Positions 1 through 12,241 of a stretch of DNA of 64,000 nucleotides are shown one piece after another. The position numbers and the translations under genes are program-made. Position 1 is the first letter of the stretch, and each line of letters starts with the position of its first letter. Origin of the DNA: Hexactinellida sp. DTS-2022 (taxonomy: Eukaryota; Porifera; Hexactinellida); assembly GCA_028753945.1 (NCBI GenBank), contig JAPNXP010000004.1:3906001-3970000 (forward strand), read 5' to 3'. Under the pieces are notes generated by a model. That model made no database searches. It was given only the letters and a program-made list of their open reading frames with translations, and was not told the DNA's origin.

Positions 1-340
1 ACTAAGTACAATTTGAAAATTCGTGCACTGTGAAAAAGGTGTAGAATTTAATTCTCTATCGAATGCATATAAATTTAATTTTCGGGTACTATTTATTGTT
101 CCTGTTTCAATATTAAACAGGTGCAAAAATGTGTCCAAAAAAATGTAATAAAAAATCGTGACCCCAGGTGCACATCTGTAACCCATGAGACACATATCCT
201 GAAAATTTGGGCTCTTAGTTAATTAAACTCTGTTCTGTGGAGAGGATACGGAAGGATAATAATAATAACTAACCAAGGCAGTAAGATTAGAACTGGGCCA
301 CTATACTATAGTATAGTCGGCACAGTAAAAATTAAAAAAA

Positions 341-455
341 TCCAAAATTGCACCCTGTGCCGACGCATGTTCCTTTGGTGGCACTATATTTTGTTGGTTG
401 TTTATTGATAGTGCCTCCAAAGGAACATGCTGTCGGCGCAGGCTGCAATTTTGGA
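341..455. repeat. Hairpin repeat, copy 1
   Basis: Inverted repeat whose arms run from 'tccaaaattgca' through 'gcatgttcctttgg..ggcactat' and back to 'tgcaattttgga'. It would fold into a long stem with a loop near 400. Confidence 0.8.
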
Positions 456-1238
456 TTTTTTTTCGCCAAGTCATCAACGCCCAAGGTGTGAAGAAGCATT
501 TGTTAATTGGTCCGAGTCACAAGGAACGGTAGATAAATTTGAAGTTTGTTTCTATCTTAAACCATCTTGAGTTTGATGCCATTCATTCATTATGTATTGA
601 TAATAAATTATATTATTAGTTATTTATCTTAGCATTGTTATCCACGGTTGAGTTGAATTAAGTCAACAAATTCCTTATATTATATTATTTTATTTAATCC
701 ATTGTATGGTAAATTAAATAGAAGCCAGCTGGAATTTATAAGTTAAATCAATATAATTATCGCAAGTTGAATCACTAGAGTAGGATTTAACAAGTTAAAT
801 CAATATAATTATCGCAAGTTGAATCACTAGAGTAGGATTTAACAAGTTAAATCAATATAATTATTACAAGTTGAAACAATAGAATTAGATTTAACACTTT
901 ACTGAAATTGAAGTGTGAGTAAACAAAGAAATCTCAACCCCCATTTATGGCAGAAATTGACCCCTTTATTGGAAAGTTTATTCTCCCATCAGACGCAGAA
1001 TTTTATGGCGAATCCAAATATGAAATAAAATTTGGGGGTTTAGTAAAACATATTTTGAGTTATGGACCAGACAAATTTTGAAAGGTGTTAAAAATGTGTG
1101 CAAAATTTCGTAATCAAAAATCGTAACCCCAGGTGCAAATTAGAAGGGCACTTCGCATCTACATGGCAAGTTTCAGCCCTCAATGTATAAAGGTGTAGCC
1201 AGGGTACCGTCTACGGAGAAAAAATAAAAATAATAAAA

Positions 1239-1353
1239 TCCAAAATTGCAGACTGTGCCGACGCATGTTCCTTTGGTGGCACTATATTTTGATGGTTGTT
1301 TATTGATAGTCCCTCCAAAGGAACATGCTGTCGGCGCAGGCTGAAATTTTGGA
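1239..1353. repeat. Hairpin repeat, copy 2
   Basis: Same inverted repeat as at 341-455, in the same sub-unit context (preceded by 'gtctacggagaaa', followed by 'cgccaagtcatcaacgcc'). Confidence 0.8.
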
Positions 1354-2227
1354 TTTTTTTTCGCCAAGTCATCAACGCCCAAGGTGTGAAGAACCATTTG
1401 TTAATTGGTCGGAGTCACAAGGAACGGTAGATAAATTTGAAGTTAGTTTCTATCATAAACCATCTTGAGTATAATGCCATTCATTCATTATGTATTGATA
1501 ATAAATTATATTATTAGCTATTTATTTTAGCAATGTTATCCACGGTGATTTGAGTTTAGTCAACAAATTCCTTATATTAATATATTTTATTTAATCCATT
1601 GTATAGTTATACTAGAATTAAATAGAAGCCAGCTGGAATTTATAAGTTGAATCAATATAATTATCGCAAGTTGAATCAATAGAGTAGGATTTAACAAGTT
1701 AAATCAATATAATTATCGCAAGTTGAAACAATGGAATTTGTTTTCACAGTTTTATTGAAATTGAAGTGTTGAGTAAACAAAGGAATTTCAACCCCCATTT
1801 ATGGCAGAAATTAAACCAATTTTAACAAATTTTCTTCTCCCATCAGACGCAGAATTTTATGGCGAATCCAAATATGAAATAAAATTTGGGGGTTTAGTAA
1901 AACATATTTTGAGTTATGGACCAGACAAATTTTGAAAGGTGTTAAAGATGTGTCCAAAATTTGTTAATCAAAAATCGTAACCCCAGGTGCAAATTAGACG
2001 GTCCCATCGCACCTACATGCAAAGTTTAAGCCCATCAACTATAAAGCTCTGGCCAGGGCACCGTCTACGGAGAAAAAATAATAATAAAGGCAGTGATTCT
2101 AATACTGGGCCACTATACTATAGTATAGTCGGCACAGTAATAATATAAATAAAGGCAGTGATTCCAATACTGGGCCACTATACTATAGTATAGTCGGCAC
2201 AGTAATAATAAAGGCAGTGATTCCAAT

Positions 2228-2895
2228 CATAGGCGCCGAAAGTGGGGGGGTCAGGGGGGGTTACACCCTCCCTGGTTTTTGTCAGGGAGGGTTTCACCCC
2301 CCCTGGCTGAGGAATGAGTCAGGGATGGGTATACCCCTCCTGGTTGGTCAGGCAGGGAATATTAGACATTTTCTTTAAATATTGTTAAAGTAGAAAACAT
2401 ACACGTAAACCCATAGAAAAATTATAATTCCATAAGGAGTCCTTCTAAATAACATTGGATTATTAATATATGTATACAATTATGCCCGTCAACATAATGA
2501 TTTTCAGCCACCATAGCATTGGCGAAACAGGGGGATGCGCTAGGGGGGGCGCGTTCCCCCCAGTAAATTGAAGGGGGGCAACATTATTGGTGCGGGTGTT
2601 ACCGTTCCCTCTGGATAAAAAATACAAATATTCAATATAATTTAGCACAATAAAATATACGTATAATTCATTAAAAACAAATTGATATCAGGGTATCTCG
2701 CAGTCCATTTTTTTATGGGGGGCTTGCCCCCAGAACCCCCCAAGGATTGCTCGCAACACTCGCTCCGCGCCCCCCAACTTTAATCTTATACTTGTAAACT
2801 TTGCGACAATGCGCCATAGGAATCGTTTTTTTGATCTTTCACATTTAAATGTAAAGTTACACCCCCCCTGGCGCTGGAGAGTTTCGGCGCCTATG
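2228..2895. mobile_element. hAT-like non-autonomous element, filled site
   Basis: Terminal inverted repeats CATAGGCGCCGAAA / TTTCGGCGCCTATG bound 668 bp. The 8-bp target ATTCCAAT is duplicated at 2220-2227 and 2896-2903. The sister copy of the array has a single ATTCCAAT at 6261-6268 and no insert, so this is a direct filled/empty comparison. The 8-bp duplication and C..G ends suggest the hAT superfamily. The interior is rich in G and C runs and has no convincing gene. Confidence 0.9.
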
Positions 2896-2947
2896 ATTCC
2901 AATACTGGGCCACTATACTATAGTATAGTCGGCACAGTAATAAAAAA

Positions 2948-3060
2948 TCCAAAATTGCAGCTGTGCCGACGCATGTTCCTTTGGTGGCACTATATTTTGT
3001 TGGTGGGTCATTGATAGTGCCTCCAAAAGAACATGCTGTCAGCACATCTGCAATTTTGGA
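2948..3060. repeat. Hairpin repeat, copy 3
   Basis: Same inverted repeat family; the paired copy in the second array unit is at 6313-6425. Confidence 0.8.
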
Positions 3061-3805
3061 TTTTTTTTCGCCAAGTCATCAACGCCTCAAGGTGTCATGA
3101 TCCATTTGTTAATTGATCCGAGCCACAAGGACGGGAGATAAATTTGAAGTTTGTTTCTATCATAAACCATCTTGAGTTTAATGCCATTCATTCATTATGT
3201 ATTGATAATAAATTATATTATTAGTTATTTATTTTAGCAATGTTATCCATGGTTGGTTGAGTTGAGTCAACAAATTCCTTATATTATATTATTTAATTTA
3301 ATCAGTTGTATAGTAATACTAAAATTAAATAGAAGCCAGCTGGAATTTATAAGTTAAATCAATATAATTATCGCAAGTTGAATCACTAGAGTAGGATTTA
3401 ACAAGTTAAATCAATATAATTATTACAAGTTGAAACAATAGAATTAGATTTAACACTTTACTGAAATTGAAGTGTCAGTAAACAAAGAAATTTCAACCCC
3501 CATTTATGGCAGAAATTGACCCCTTTATTGAAAAATTTCTTCTCCCATCAGACGCAGAATTTTATGGCGAATCCAAATGTGAAATAAAATTTTGGGGTTT
3601 AGTAAAACATTTTTTGAGTTATGGACCAGACAAATTTTGAAAGGTGTTAAAGATGTGTCAAGAATTTGTTAATACAAAATCGTAACCCCAGGTGCAAATT
3701 AGACGTCGACTCCGAATCTACATGCCAAGTTTCAGCCCTCTATGTATACAGGTGTGGCCAGGGCACCTGCTACGGAGAAATAATAATAATAATAAAAATA
3801 AAAAA

Positions 3806-3919
3806 TCCAAAATTGCAGCCTGTGCCGACGCATGTTCCTTTGGTGGCACTATATTTTGGTGGTGGCTTATTGATAGTGCCTCCAATGAAACATGCTGTCG
3901 GCACAGCTGCAATTTTGGA
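3806..3919. repeat. Hairpin repeat, copy 4
   Basis: Same inverted repeat family; the paired copy in the second array unit is at 7171-7284. Confidence 0.8.
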
Positions 3920-5279
3920 TTTTTTTTCACCATGTCATCATCACTATGAAGGTGTTAAATTATTTCAAAAAGGTGTTACAGAAGGCATCGATCCTTAGAG
4001 TGGTGGAAGTTTCCATTTAGTTCACTTAATTTTAGAGATATTCAAGTTTGAATAGAATATAATAGCTGATGACTCAGCATTTTTTATGTGAGTGTTGGGT
4101 CATCACCCAACATCAACTAACCCATTTTAAATGTCGAATTAAAAAAATTGTAAAAATACATTTTTTTAACGATGTCATCATCACCTCAAGGTGTCAAGAC
4201 CCACTTATATAGGTGGTACCTGGCATAAGGACCAATTGATAAATTGAAAGTTTGTTTCTATCTTGTATCATCTCTGAGATTAATGAAATTTATCTAATTA
4301 GTATAAATATTTAATTTATTTATTTATTATTTAACACCATTATTATATACAGCAAAATAAATTAAGTTCAATTATTTGCAATTATTATTAATTTAAATTG
4401 AATTTCACTATAATATTTGAATTCCACGCACTCGATAACCCAATAATCTATTTGGAACCGTCTATAAGTTAAATACAAAATGAATTAATTATAATTAATT
4501 AAGTCAGTCATTAATTGTGCAAGAATATTCTCGCCGAAATAAATATAATCACTTAATCTGTCGTTGTTGTGGAATGTAAAATCTTAACGGTTCTATCATA
4601 AACCATCTTTAGTTTAATGCCATTCATTCATTATGTATCGATAATAAATTATATTATTAGTTATTTATTTTAGCAATGTTATCCATGGTTGAGTTGAATT
4701 AAGTCAACAAATTCCTTATATTATATTATTTTATTTAATCCATTGTATGGTAAATTAAATAGAAGCCAGCTGGAATTTATAAGTTAAATCAATATAATTA
4801 TCGCAAGTTGAATCACTAGAGTAGGATTTAACAAGTTAAATCAATATAATTATCGCAAGTTGAATCACTAGAGTAGGATTTAACAAGTTAAATCAATATA
4901 ATTATTACAAGTTGAAACAATAGAATTAGATTTAACACTTTACTGAAATTGAAGTGTGAGTAAACAAAGAAATCTCAACCCCCATTTATGGCAGAAATTG
5001 ACCCCTTTATTGGAAAGTTTATTCTCCCATCAGACGCAGAATTTTATGGCGAATCCAAATATGAAATAAAATTTGGGGGTTTAGTAAAACATATTTTGAG
5101 TTATGGACCAGACAAATTTTGAAAGGTGTTAAAAATGTGTGCAAAATTTCGTAATCAAAAATCGTAACCCCAGGTGCAAATTAGAAGGGCACTTCGCATC
5201 TACATGGCAAGTTTCAGCCCTCAATGTATAAAGGTGTAGCCAGGGTACCGTCTACGGAGAAAAAATAAAAATAATAAAA

Positions 5280-5394
5280 TCCAAAATTGCAGACTGTGCC
5301 GACGCATGTTCCTTTGGTGGCACTATATTTTGATGGTTGTTTATTGATAGTCCCTCCAAAGGAACATGCTGTCGGCGCAGGCTGAAATTTTGGA
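5280..5394. repeat. Hairpin repeat, copy 5
   Basis: Duplicate of the hairpin at 1239-1353 in the second array unit. Confidence 0.8.
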
Positions 5395-6312
5395 TTTTTT
5401 TTCGCCAAGTCATCAACGCCCAAGGTGTGAAGAACCATTTGTTAATTGGTCGGAGTCACAAGGAACGGTAGATAAATTTGAAGTTAGTTTCTATCATAAA
5501 CCATCTTGAGTATAATGCCATTCATTCATTATGTATTGATAATAAATTATATTATTAGCTATTTATTTTAGCAATGTTATCCACGGTGATTTGAGTTTAG
5601 TCAACAAATTCCTTATATTAATATATTTTATTTAATCCATTGTATAGTTATACTAGAATTAAATAGAAGCCAGCTGGAATTTATAAGTTGAATCAATATA
5701 ATTATCGCAAGTTGAATCAATAGAGTAGGATTTAACAAGTTAAATCAATATAATTATCGCAAGTTGAAACAATGGAATTTGTTTTCACAGTTTTATTGAA
5801 ATTGAAGTGTTGAGTAAACAAAGGAATTTCAACCCCCATTTATGGCAGAAATTAAACCAATTTTAACAAATTTTCTTCTCCCATCAGACGCAGAATTTTA
5901 TGGCGAATCCAAATATGAAATAAAATTTGGGGGTTTAGTAAAACATATTTTGAGTTATGGACCAGACAAATTTTGAAAGGTGTTAAAGATGTGTCCAAAA
6001 TTTGTTAATCAAAAATCGTAACCCCAGGTGCAAATTAGACGGTCCCATCGCACCTACATGCAAAGTTTAAGCCCATCAACTATAAAGCTCTGGCCAGGGC
6101 ACCGTCTACGGAGAAAAAATAATAATAAAGGCAGTGATTCTAATACTGGGCCACTATACTATAGTATAGTCGGCACAGTAATAATATAAATAAAGGCAGT
6201 GATTCCAATACTGGGCCACTATACTATAGTATAGTCGGCACAGTAATAATAAAGGCAGTGATTCCAATACTGGGCCACTATACTATAGTATAGTCGGCAC
6301 AGTAATAAAAAA

Positions 6313-6425
6313 TCCAAAATTGCAGCTGTGCCGACGCATGTTCCTTTGGTGGCACTATATTTTGTTGGTGGGTTATTGATAGTGCCTCCAAAAGAACATG
6401 CTGTCAGCACATCTGCAATTTTGGA
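6313..6425. repeat. Hairpin repeat, copy 6
   Basis: Duplicate of the hairpin at 2948-3060 in the second array unit. Confidence 0.8.
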
Positions 6426-7170
6426 TTTTTTTTCGCCAAGTCATCAACGCCTCAAGGTGTCATGATCCATTTGTTAATTGATCCGAGCCACAAGGACGGG
6501 AGATAAATTTGAAGTTTGTTTCTATCATAAACCATCTTGAGTTTAATGCCATTCATTCATTATGTATTGATAATAAATTATATTATTAGTTATTTATTTT
6601 AGCAATGTTATCCATGGTTGGTTGAGTTGAGTCAACAAATTCCTTATATTATATTATTTAATTTAATCAATTGTATAGTAATACTAAAATTAAATAGAAG
6701 CCAGCTGGAATTTATAAGTTAAATCAATATAATTATCGCAAGTTGAATCACTAGAGTAGGATTTAACAAGTTAAATCAATATAATTATTACAAGTTGAAA
6801 CAATAGAATTAGATTTAACACTTTACTGAAATTGAAGTGTCAGTAAACAAAGAAATTTCAACCCCCATTTATGGCAGAAATTGACCCCTTTATTGAAAAA
6901 TTTCTTCTCCCATCAGACGCAGAATTTTATGGCGAATCCAAATGTGAAATAAAATTTTGGGGTTTAGTAAAACATTTTTTGAGTTATGGACCAGACAAAT
7001 TTTGAAAGGTGTTAAAGATGTGTCAAGAATTTGTTAATACAAAATCGTAACCCCAGGTGCAAATTAGACGTCGACTCCGAATCTACATGCCAAGTTTCAG
7101 CCCTCTATGTATACAGGTGTGGCCAGGGCACCTGCTACGGAGAAATAATAATAATAATAAAAATAAAAAA

Positions 7171-7284
7171 TCCAAAATTGCAGCCTGTGCCGACGCATGT
7201 TCCTTTGGTGGCACTATATTTTGGTGGTGGCTTATTGATAGTGCCTCCAATGAAACATGCTGTCGGCACAGCTGCAATTTTGGA
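7171..7284. repeat. Hairpin repeat, copy 7
   Basis: Duplicate of the hairpin at 3806-3919 in the second array unit. The third partial unit (8580 onward) lacks the hairpin and carries three palindromic modules in its place. Confidence 0.8.
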
Positions 7285-8599
7285 TTTTTTTTCACCATGT
7301 CATCATCACTATGAAGGTGTTAAATTATTTCAAAAAGGTGTTACAGAAGGCATCGATCCTTAGAGTGGTGGAAGTTTCCATTTAGTTCACTTAATTTTAG
7401 AGATATTCAAGTTTGAATAGAATATAATAGCTGATGACTCAGCATTTTTTATGTGAGTGTTGGGTCATCACCCAACATCAACTAACCCATTTTAAATGTC
7501 GAATTAAAAAAATTGTAAAAATACATTTTTTTAACGATGTCATCATCACCTCAAGGTGTCAAGACCCACTTATATAGGTGGTACCTGGCATAAGGACCAA
7601 TTGATAAATTGAAAGTTTGTTTCTATCTTGTATCATCTCTGAGATTAATGAAATTTATCTAATTAGTATAAATATTTAATTTATTTATTTATTATTTAAC
7701 ACCATTATTATATACAGCAAAATAAATTAAGTTCAATTATTTGCAATTATTATTAATTTAAATTGAATTTCACTATAATATTTGAATTCCACGCACTCGA
7801 TAACCCAATAATCTATTTGGAACCGTCTATAAGTTAAATACAAAATGAATTAATTATAATTAATTAAGTCAGTCATTAATTGTGCAAGAATATTCTCGCC
7901 GAAATAAATATAATCACTTAATCTGTCGTTGTTGTGGAATGTAAAATCTTAACGGTTCTATCATAAACCATCTTTAGTTTAATGCCATTCATTCATTATG
8001 TATCGATAATAAATTATATTATTAGTTATTTATTTTAGCAATGTTATCCATGGTTGGTTGAGTTGAGTCAACAAATTCCTTATATTATATTATTTAATTT
8101 AATCAATTGTATAGTAATACTAGAATTAAATAGAAGCCAGCTGTAATTTATTAGTTAAATCAATATAATTATCGCAAGTTGAATCACTAGAGTAGGATTT
8201 AACAAGTTAAATCAATATAATTATTACAAGTTGAAACAATAGAATTAGATTTAACACTTTACTGAAATTGAAGTGTCAGTAAACAAAGAAATTTCAACCC
8301 CCATTTATGGCAGAAATTGACCCCTTTATTGAAAAATTTCTTCTCCCATCAGACGCAGAATTTTATGGCGAATCCAAATGTGAAATAAAATTTTGGGGTT
8401 TAGTAAAACATTTTTTGAGTTATGGACCAGACAAAATTTGAAAGGTGTTAAAGATGTGTCAAAAATTTGTTAATACAAAATCGTAACCCCAGGTGCAAAT
8501 TAGACGTCGACTCCGAATCTACATGCCAAGTTTCAGCCCTCTATGTTTACAGGTGTGGCCAGGGCACCTGCTACGGAGAAATAATAATAATAATAAAAA

Positions 8600-8786
8600 T
8601 AATAATAATAAAGGCAGTGATTCCAATACTGGGCCACTATACTATAGTATAGTCGGCACAGTAATAATAAAGGCAGTGATTCTAATACTGGGCCACTATA
8701 CTATAGTATAGTCGGCACAGTAAAAATAAAGGCAGTGATTCCAATACTGGGCCACTATACTATAGTATAGTCGGCACAGTAAAAAG
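8600..8786. repeat. Three tandem copies of the ACTATACTATAGTATAGT module
   Basis: A block of about 55-60 bp, 'ggcagtgattccaatactgg' then 'gccactatactatagtatag' then 'tcggcacagtaataataaa', is repeated three times. Each copy has the perfect 18-bp palindrome (8636-8653, 8695-8712, 8754-8771). Other exact palindromes lie at 300-317, 2112-2129, 2177-2194, 2912-2929, 6153-6170, 6218-6235, 6277-6294, 23404-23421 and 63731-63748. Degenerate copies are near 16790, 19670, 45820, 59220, 59270, 59515 and 59565. Confidence 0.85.
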
Positions 8787-9140
8787 TAAACTGACTGTGA
8801 ATATTCGAATTGAGGGCCTTTACTTAATATTATACATAAAACCAAGCATACGGTGCTTGTATTAAATTAAACGTCATAATTTATTACAGCCTCAAAAATG
8901 ACACAGTGTTTGCCATTAGTTGAACATCCTTAATTCAAATACTGTGCTAATACTTCTTTACTTTAGTATATAGCTCGACCTGTAGCGGACCGTGTAAATG
9001 TAAAACATCATTTGATGGACAAGATCATTTACTTCTAGACATTAATAACAGATATTTCTTTCATTATGGACTATTGTTCGAATATAGTGAATTGATGACA
9101 TTATCAAGGAATACACTTCATGCTTATTTGAGGTATTTAT
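8787..9140. other. Spacer without recognised gene
   Basis: AT-rich sequence between the array and a small foldback repeat. I see no coding signal or named repeat in it. Confidence 0.5.
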
Positions 9141-9258
9141 GTTGCAGTTTATGGACGTGCTTGGTGTATCCGCGTGCACACCAGAAGAAAGTCCTGGCGT
9201 ACACGCGGGTACACCAGTGTGCACGGGGATACACCAGGTACGTCCATAAACTGTAACA
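9141..9258. repeat. Small foldback element
   Basis: Arms 9141-9183 and 9215-9258 are inverted copies ('gcagtttatggacgt' against 'acgtccataaactg'), with inner matching 'ggtgtatcc..cgtgcacac' and a short loop. The flanks share 'atttat', a possible target duplication. Open frames across it are palindrome translations. Confidence 0.75.
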
Positions 9259-9833
9259 TTTATTTATATTTACAGAATAAAGAATTACAATATATGTTTA
9301 GATTTCGCTTTTCGAATTTTACTAATGTATAAGTCTCTATATTTATTGAACTAGTACTTGTATTTTAATAAGAAAAGATATTTAACCCTTAAATTAAGTT
9401 AACTTAGTTGATATAACTATGTGATATATTATACAGTCAACTGCCGTTATATCGAAAATCAGAGCGGTCAGGCCGGTCAGGCCATGGCCTGACCACTTTA
9501 TAACTGCTTCCGCCGCAGCTGATATATATATACAGTGGAGCCTCCCATAACGGCCCCTCCAAATAGCGGACAACCTCTAAATAACGGACAACCCTCGTGG
9601 CACGGATTGAATTTAGCATATGTCTAATAGAAAAGCAACCTCTAAATAACGGACGACTCCGAACTCTAAATAGCGGACAGTGATTGGGTCCCGAATTGAA
9701 TTATTAGTACTTTTTTACCTCCGAATAACGATCAAATGCCTATCGAAATAATTATACGCCATGAATTCATGATAGCTAGAAGATTTTTATCATTACCAAA
9801 GTATATGTACAATATTATGATAAATTTAGCTCT

Positions 9834-10232
9834 CTATACAAATCCATTGGTCTTCAAAGAGTAAATTATTTCTTTCATTTTATCAATGTATTCCCTGGGT
9901 CCATAAAGCTGATATATACAGGGGATTTCTAGTCCATAACCAGCTCCTCTATTAATTTTCTCCCCTATGACTTTTGCATAAGCGATGTTGACATCTCTCT
10001 TTAGAAATCGAGACATGTATGGTGCGATATTATAAGGTACATGTCCTACAATAGTCTCTTCAATATGAACGGCTACTGCATTTTTATCTTTTGGGTTTGT
10101 CGTCTCTCTCTTTAAAGAAAGTGATTCACCCAGCACTGGAGTCCAACTGTCTTTGTAAGCATGGTAACCCCTTATGTATGACTGGATCTCTAAAAGTTCC
10201 AGTTCTTTAGGTATGCTGTGTTTACAAGCCAT
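9834..10232 (-). CDS. HIRAN-domain small protein inside the Tigger element
   Basis: Intact 132-residue ORF with an ATG start at 10232. Almost the whole protein resembles a HIRAN domain: 'IRGYHAYKDSWTPVLGE' at about residues 20-37, the hallmark 'RETTNPKDKNAVAV' at about 42-55, 'VGHVP' at about 62-66, and 'GLEIPCIYQLYG' near the C-terminus. HIRAN domains of HLTF/Rad5-type proteins bind single-stranded 3' DNA ends; this role is family knowledge, not shown here. The ORF lies between the left subterminal repeats and the transposase, in the opposite direction, so both could use the shared gap at 10233-10597. It is unbroken although the neighbouring transposase has stops. No intron is evident. It could also be a host-derived cargo gene. 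Confidence 0.7.
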   Translation of the reverse strand: MACKHSIPKELELLEIQSYIRGYHAYKDSWTPVLGESLSLKRETTNPKDKNAVAVHIEETIVGHVPYNIAPYMSRFLKRDVNIAYAKVIGEKINRGAGYGLEIPCIYQLYGPREYIDKMKEIIYSLKTNGFV

Positions 10233-10597
10233 GTCAAATAGATTAATTATAATTGAAAGTTTTCCTGATATCTTTGATCCTTTATACGTTTATTGAGGAG
10301 ACAGCAATGCATACAAAAATATTATAACTTGTTATTAAACCACATTTTCAAAGTAATGTAATGAAAACTACATATTAATTGAATATTATACAGTGAAACC
10401 AGTGCGAGGTATTTCCAGTTTGCCACTATAATCTACCTAAAATCCTCAATCTTTTCTTCCAGTCCTTGGCGGGTTTTAAGCTTGTTCCACTTCCACCGTA
10501 CTTAATTTATTTTCCAAATAAGAAAAATAATGACGAGTGGGATTAGAATTGACTTAATTTTACTTGAATTGTATTAATGTTGCATTTAATTAATAGG

Positions 10598-12241
10598 ATG
10601 ACTAGTCTAGTACCAAAGAAGAGAAAATTTCTAAACCTGAAGAAGAAAGTTGAATTGATTCACTTCACTGAAAAGAATCCAGGCATCAGTATCAGAAGCA
10701 TAGTGAAAATTTTCACGTGTTGTAGGACTCAAATTGCAAGCATCCTCAAGAACAAGGAATCAATTCTTACCATGTATGAGTCTAACGCATCTGTGGATAG
10801 ACTACATGTAAATGTGATTGGTCGTAAATCACAATTCAGTGAAATAAACAAAGTACTTTATGAATGGTATATCTTAGCATGCTCGAAGAATATATTTCCA
10901 GGAGGACCTCAGCTGATGGAAAAGGCTAAAGAAATTGCCGAGCGCATTAAGATTTCAAATTTTAAATGTTCTCGGGGCTGGTTACAGAAGTGGAAATTGA
11001 GATATAATGTGAAACAGTTGACTATTTGTGGAGAGTCAGGTGATGTGCAGTGACCAACCCTAAGTTCATGGAAAGAGCGGCTCCCCGAGATTCTACAGGG
11101 CTACACAAAGGAAGATATATGGAATATGGATGAGACGGGTGTTTTTTGGAAGGCTCTACCCCATCGCGGATTTGGGGAAAAGGGAAAGGAATGTAAAGGA
11201 GGAAAGAAAGTCAAACAACGTGTAACTGTTGCGTTCTTTGTTTCCGCAGCTGGTACGAAAGAACAGCCTATTTTAATATGGAAATCTGAAAATCCAAGAT
11301 GTCTTTAAGGAATAAATAAATATGAATTGCCCGTAAATTATTTCAGCCAAAAAAAAGCATGGATGACTGGGGAAATCATGGAGACAGTCCTAAAAAAATT
11401 GAATCGCCGATTGATAGGTACTAACCGTTTCATTATACTATTGATGGATAATGCAGGCTGTCATCCCGATAAATTGGCAACAAAGTTTAGCAATATCAGA
11501 ATTACTTTTTTGCCTGCTAACACCACATCAAAACTTCAGCCTCTTGATTTGGGCATTATTCAAAATTTCAAAATGTACTACCGTCGATTTTTATTGAGAT
11601 ATGTTCTCTCAAAGATTGACTCATGTGATACTGCTTCTGATGTTGTAAAGTCGGTAAATATACTTTCGGCAATTAGATGGGTGAGCGAGGCTTGGTCTTT
11701 AGTTCATTCGGAAACAATTTCTAAATGTTTCCGAAAAGCTGGAATCTTAAGTGATGAGATGGATGTTGTTACTGTTGGATATGATGATGATAGTGAAGAT
11801 CCATTTCTTGAATGTGATGTCAGAGGAGAGATTCAAACTCTTATTGAGAGGTCCATGGCTGTTGATGATCGTTGTACTTTGGAGGAGTATCTACAAGGAG
11901 ATGATAATCTCCTTGTGTTCATAGACCAAGACAATGAAAATTGGGATGTCAACTTTATGGAAGAACTTGGGCTAGATCAGCAAAAAGATGAAGATAATGA
12001 TTCTGATGATTCGGATCGAGTAACTGGTACAGAAGGAGTAGTTGATATTGATGTTGAACAACCTCGATCCAAGGTAACTAATTTCAAGGAGGCTCTACTG
12101 GCACTTGAAGATGTGTATACATTTCTGCAGGCCCAGAAAGGGAATATTCAAGCCATAAACAGTGTTGGCTCTGCCATAGACTCAGTTGCGAATCTCAAGA
12201 TACAATACTCTGTGCAAACTAACTTGCATAACTATTTTTAG
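10598..12241 (+). pseudogene. Tigger/pogo transposase (CENP-B HTH + DDE_1), two in-frame stops
   Basis: One continuous frame, interrupted by TGA at 11051-11053 and TAA at 11306-11308. The N-terminal part has a psq/CENP-B-type helix-turn-helix ('KKKVELI..ISIRSIVKIF') and a second CENP-B-type HTH ('GRKSQFSEINKVLYEW', 'GWLQKWKLRYNV'). The catalytic part shows D1 in 'NMDETG', D2 in 'LLMDNAGCHP' and D3 in 'LQPLDLGIIQ', with 32 residues between D2 and D3. The C-terminus is acidic. An upstream ATG at 10577 is in frame, but 'MTSLVPKKRKF' at 10598 looks the better start. Both stops are single-codon lesions with coding sequence resuming directly, so the decay is recent. Confidence 0.88.

Larger units (their letters stand above)
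1..8790. repeat. Tandem repeat array, two near-identical units plus partial third
   Basis: The stretch about 655-2227 recurs at 4696-6268 (shift 4041), and 2904-4630 recurs at 6269-7995 (shift 3365). I saw only isolated mismatches (for example near 3013/6378 and 3308/6673). The shift changes by exactly 676 because copy one carries an insertion. A third partial unit at about 8034-8600 repeats the sub-block at 3236-3780. Each unit contains several diverged sub-repeats of about 1-1.5 kb, each with a hairpin, the sentence-like block around 'cagacgcagaattttatgg', and a block ending in 'ccccaggtgcaaatt'. Short open frames here are hairpin translations, not genes. Related sequence recurs inverted at 28.0-28.9 kb and again at 59.6-61.3 kb. 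Confidence 0.9.

Noticed and set aside
1173-1397. Recurrent small proteins with 'ACSFGGTIN' in both strands
   Set aside because: They are translations of the hairpin repeat; both strands and several frames are open because the DNA is palindromic and AT-rich.
11051-11308. Readthrough or recoded stops in the Tigger transposase
   Set aside because: Two different stop codons (TGA and TAA) and no sign of a recoding signal; simple decay is likelier.
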